Source: Lepidurus packardi (Eukaryota > Arthropoda > Branchiopoda > Notostraca > Triopsidae). From it: DNA of 64,000 nucleotides. A model generated the notes under the pieces. That model searched no databases, had not been told where the DNA came from, and saw only the letters and a program-made list of their open reading frames with translations. Shown here in pieces: positions 61,401-64,000 of this stretch; within the stretch, counting starts at the first letter, position 1, and every line of letters starts with the position of its first letter. Where the stretch lies: NCBI GenBank assembly GCA_023053545.1, contig JAKZAN010000007.1:6944001-7008000 (forward strand), written 5' to 3'. Made by a program: the position numbers and the translations under genes.

Positions 61401-64000
61401 AGACATCGGACGTGCGGCCACCTGGGACGATGCTCCGACTAAAAGGGAGCCAGGCTTTTCACGCTTTGGTGGAGGGGGACATTGATAGTAATGGCTAAGA
61501 AAGAGTCCGCGAGTTTTTCGTCTGCCGAGTGCCATAGATACTTGCAGGTCAATATCTTCCATTTCAAGAATCCAAAGGAGCCAAGTCACCTCCTCAGCGG
61601 TGGCATACACCTATACAGTGCAGTAGCATACAAGTAACACTATACTAGTGGAGTCTACGTATCTATGAATGAGCAGAACAAGGGTCAATATTGTTGCTCT
61701 TGTCCCATGCACCACTAGTTTTCCAATCCATTGACAACCACGGGCAATACACATTTTTACCTTTTTTTTCTTCTTCTTTTATCCTCCCTCCCATGTGACT
61801 AGCTCTTCGATTTGAGATTGCTGTCCCCGTCAAATGGCTAAAAAGAACCTCTTGCCTCCTTTCGCTCTTTCTTTTATGCGTTTCTGGTCCTGTGTGTTCC
61901 GGTTTCCGGGGTGAGAGAACCCGACATTTCTATTTTATTGTAGTTTGAGTTTATTTTTATTTTATTTTTTACCTTTGCTAACCACTTGAATTGCCTTTGA
62001 CAGAAAGTTTCAGGGGGCCAGGTTTGGACTGGATTGCGTTAGAGCTTGAAGGAAGCTAGTTTTTATCTTTTGAAAAGTCATAATTGGCTTTTTGGACTTG
62101 GGAGAAGCTTTTCTTCCCAAGGAGAGACGTCCGGGGCCTTGTTTGGGTGAGAGCTGCTTTTGACGAGAACAAAAGGCAAAAGGCTGAGATTTCTGTTTCC
62201 AAAGGCATTAGAAGAGCTCTATGGTGAAGTGAGGAAAGAGGGGGAGGGGGTGGAAGGGGCCCGAGAAGGAGATAGATGAATACTGCGGCTTTTTAATTAG
62301 AAGGCAGCAAAGCCCGAGAGGTGTTGTTCATTTGCATATCAGAGTTGACACCACGGCAGCACGGTGTGAACTCTGAGCAGCAACCCGACGAAATTGCATG
62401 CCGAGATCTATTAAGAATTTGGGGTGAGGAGGAGTAAAAAGAGAAGGTTAGGTGTATGGGATATTCTTGGGTGGGGGTTGCGATAAATGAAGTTTTCTTT
62501 GGCCTGGAGCAGAACAGCCTCGCAAAGTTCTAAAGACATCGGGAGTTCGAGAAAGCCCTGATGAGGTTGGATTAAATCGTCGTCGGGAGTTCATTAGCTG
62601 GGAGTCTTGATTGGATCCTCGCTGGCAAGAGATTTGGCGTGGCAACGCCAAACTCAGAGGCAAAAGAGAAGGGTCGGCATGACGACATTGCCGAGCGAGT
62701 TGGTCCTCACCCCTGGATGATGATGATGTGGAAAGTCATGTGAGATTTGCCTTTTTTACCCCCTAAAATCCCGGGCAAAAGAAAACAAGTGGAATTGTGG
62801 GGGGCAAATAAGAAGAAGAAGTGAAACAAATCCTTTGCCCAGTGTTCACCCTTCAAAACAGCTCTATTAAGACTTTTAGAAGGGTTGCTGAATGATCTAC
62901 AGTTATTAATTAGCTTAGATTCCGTATAAATTACGTTCGGTCTTGTGCACATTTGGTGGGTGGGTGGTGAGCTTTATTCCGTTTTAACTTCTACGACCCT
63001 GCGGAATGATCTTGTATTATAATTTCCGAAAGGAGGTGGGAGAGATGGGGAAGTATTCGGTAAAAGTTAAGACTCCTATCAGGGGCTTGAGATCTAGCCG
63101 TAAGTCTGCTGTTGCTGGGAAGAGTGGAATAAACGACCTGGATCTATAGGCTCACGACTCACTCTGGGATATCCAGTTCCTGGGGTATATAATGATAATG
63201 AACCTGATAACTTTTGAGGGATGGTTGTTGACAATGGGGATATACTTCTTATACTTGCACATGTCGACAGGACATTTAAGGACCTCTACTCCCCTTGTTC
63301 TTAACGGTGGAAAATGACAAGGAAAAGCTATCGTGGACAACAATAAGATTGGCATGTCAAACATATTAAACATGCAAGTTTGGAAAGATCCGCGGACTTA
63401 CTAGGCGTGGGATGTTGCCAAATTCCTTGCCCCTTGAAAGCAGGACTTGATAAGCATTTATTTGTTCTCGTAATGTTTGCTCGCTGGCCTCACCCAAAAA
63501 TCGTCCGATTTTCAGTTCCGCGTTAATGATTCTCGGAAAAACATAGGTAGGACATGGGGACTTGGTTTGTCTATCAACAAAGGCGTCTATAGGACATCGA
63601 GGTAGAGAAAGAGAGGACCCTTTCCTGGGGGTTTTACGACGATCCTCGGGTGACCAAGCCAAAATATCGACCAAGCGGAAGAGATAGGGAAGTTTTAGCA
63701 GAAAAGCAAGTTGCTCTTTGGTGGTATGTTTGAGTTGTCGTGAATCCTTTCGAGAAATGTTTGCCTTTTACTAACATCGTTTTCATTACAAGTTTTACGG
63801 ACTTGCAGGTTTTCAGTAGAGCCAAATTTCTGGGCAAACAAAGTTCAGGTTGAAGATTTATGGACGATGAAGGGCAATTATTTGCGTTCGATATGCCTGG
63901 CATGTTGCTTTCTGGAAGCGATCGGGGCAAAATGTTCAAGTGGAGAAAACGCGTATGTTGTGAAAGGGGTTTTTTGAGTTAGTGCGGGGTGGTCATGTAT
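51501..64000. other. 12.5-kb gene-free right flank
   Basis: I found no exon of a known family here. One octamer lies at 62330-62337. A C run (52473-52485), a T run of 29 (55398-55426) and short AC/GT repeats are present. Open frames at 59390-59917 (+) and 63152-63939 (-) are moderately long but carry no recognised motif. Being downstream of ara in an Iroquois block, it is likely regulatory. Confidence 0.45.
55398..55426. repeat. poly-T tract (29)
   Basis: Uninterrupted run of T, or poly-A on the minus strand. It could be the tail of a minus-strand retroposed copy, but no coding body was recognised on its upstream side (higher coordinates). Confidence 0.85.

Noticed and set aside
1..64000. 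CRISPR arrays, bacterial operons, phage or IS elements
   Set aside because: The window is spliced eukaryotic DNA; no such arrays, ribosome binding sites or transposase frames are present.

Overview
The window reads as animal nuclear DNA, most likely from an arthropod. Genes have GT-AG introns, and those of the housekeeping genes are very short (about 50-70 bp). Two Iroquois-class TALE homeobox genes match the two arthropod lineages, mirror and araucan/caupolican. Compact housekeeping genes beside long gene-free regulatory DNA suggest a pancrustacean, possibly a Daphnia-like branchiopod; that placement is inference.

Layout. 1-5 kb is gene-dense: first coding exon of a secreted protein (873-998, -, possibly PHM), snurportin-1 (1771-2957, -), glycine cleavage H protein (3394-4118, +) sharing a divergent promoter with snurportin, and a partial unrecognised gene (4459-4971, -). 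From 5.2 to 27 kb lies sowah (-), an ankyrin-repeat gene spread over 21.7 kb with a 12.2-kb intron. Head-to-head with it, 1.76 kb away, starts mirror (28729-33894, +). After 12 kb without a confident gene comes an araucan/caupolican orthologue (45942-50731, +). The last 13.3 kb holds no gene I can support.

How it fits together. Iroquois genes linked to sowah form a genomic regulatory block known to be conserved across Bilateria, in which sowah introns carry enhancers of the Iroquois genes. The long introns and gene deserts here are therefore best read as Iroquois regulatory DNA. At least 14 exact POU-type octamers (ATGCAAAT or its complement) were found by eye, five of them within 3 kb between mirror and ara.

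Most unusual feature. The conserved ankyrin domain of sowah can only be read through if four in-frame microexons of 12, 3, 3 and 6 nt are used (8304-8315, 6681-6683, 6426-6428, 6142-6147). Each is flanked by AG and GTAAG and together they restore the family consensus exactly. Two encode a single codon. Gene finders would normally miss all four.
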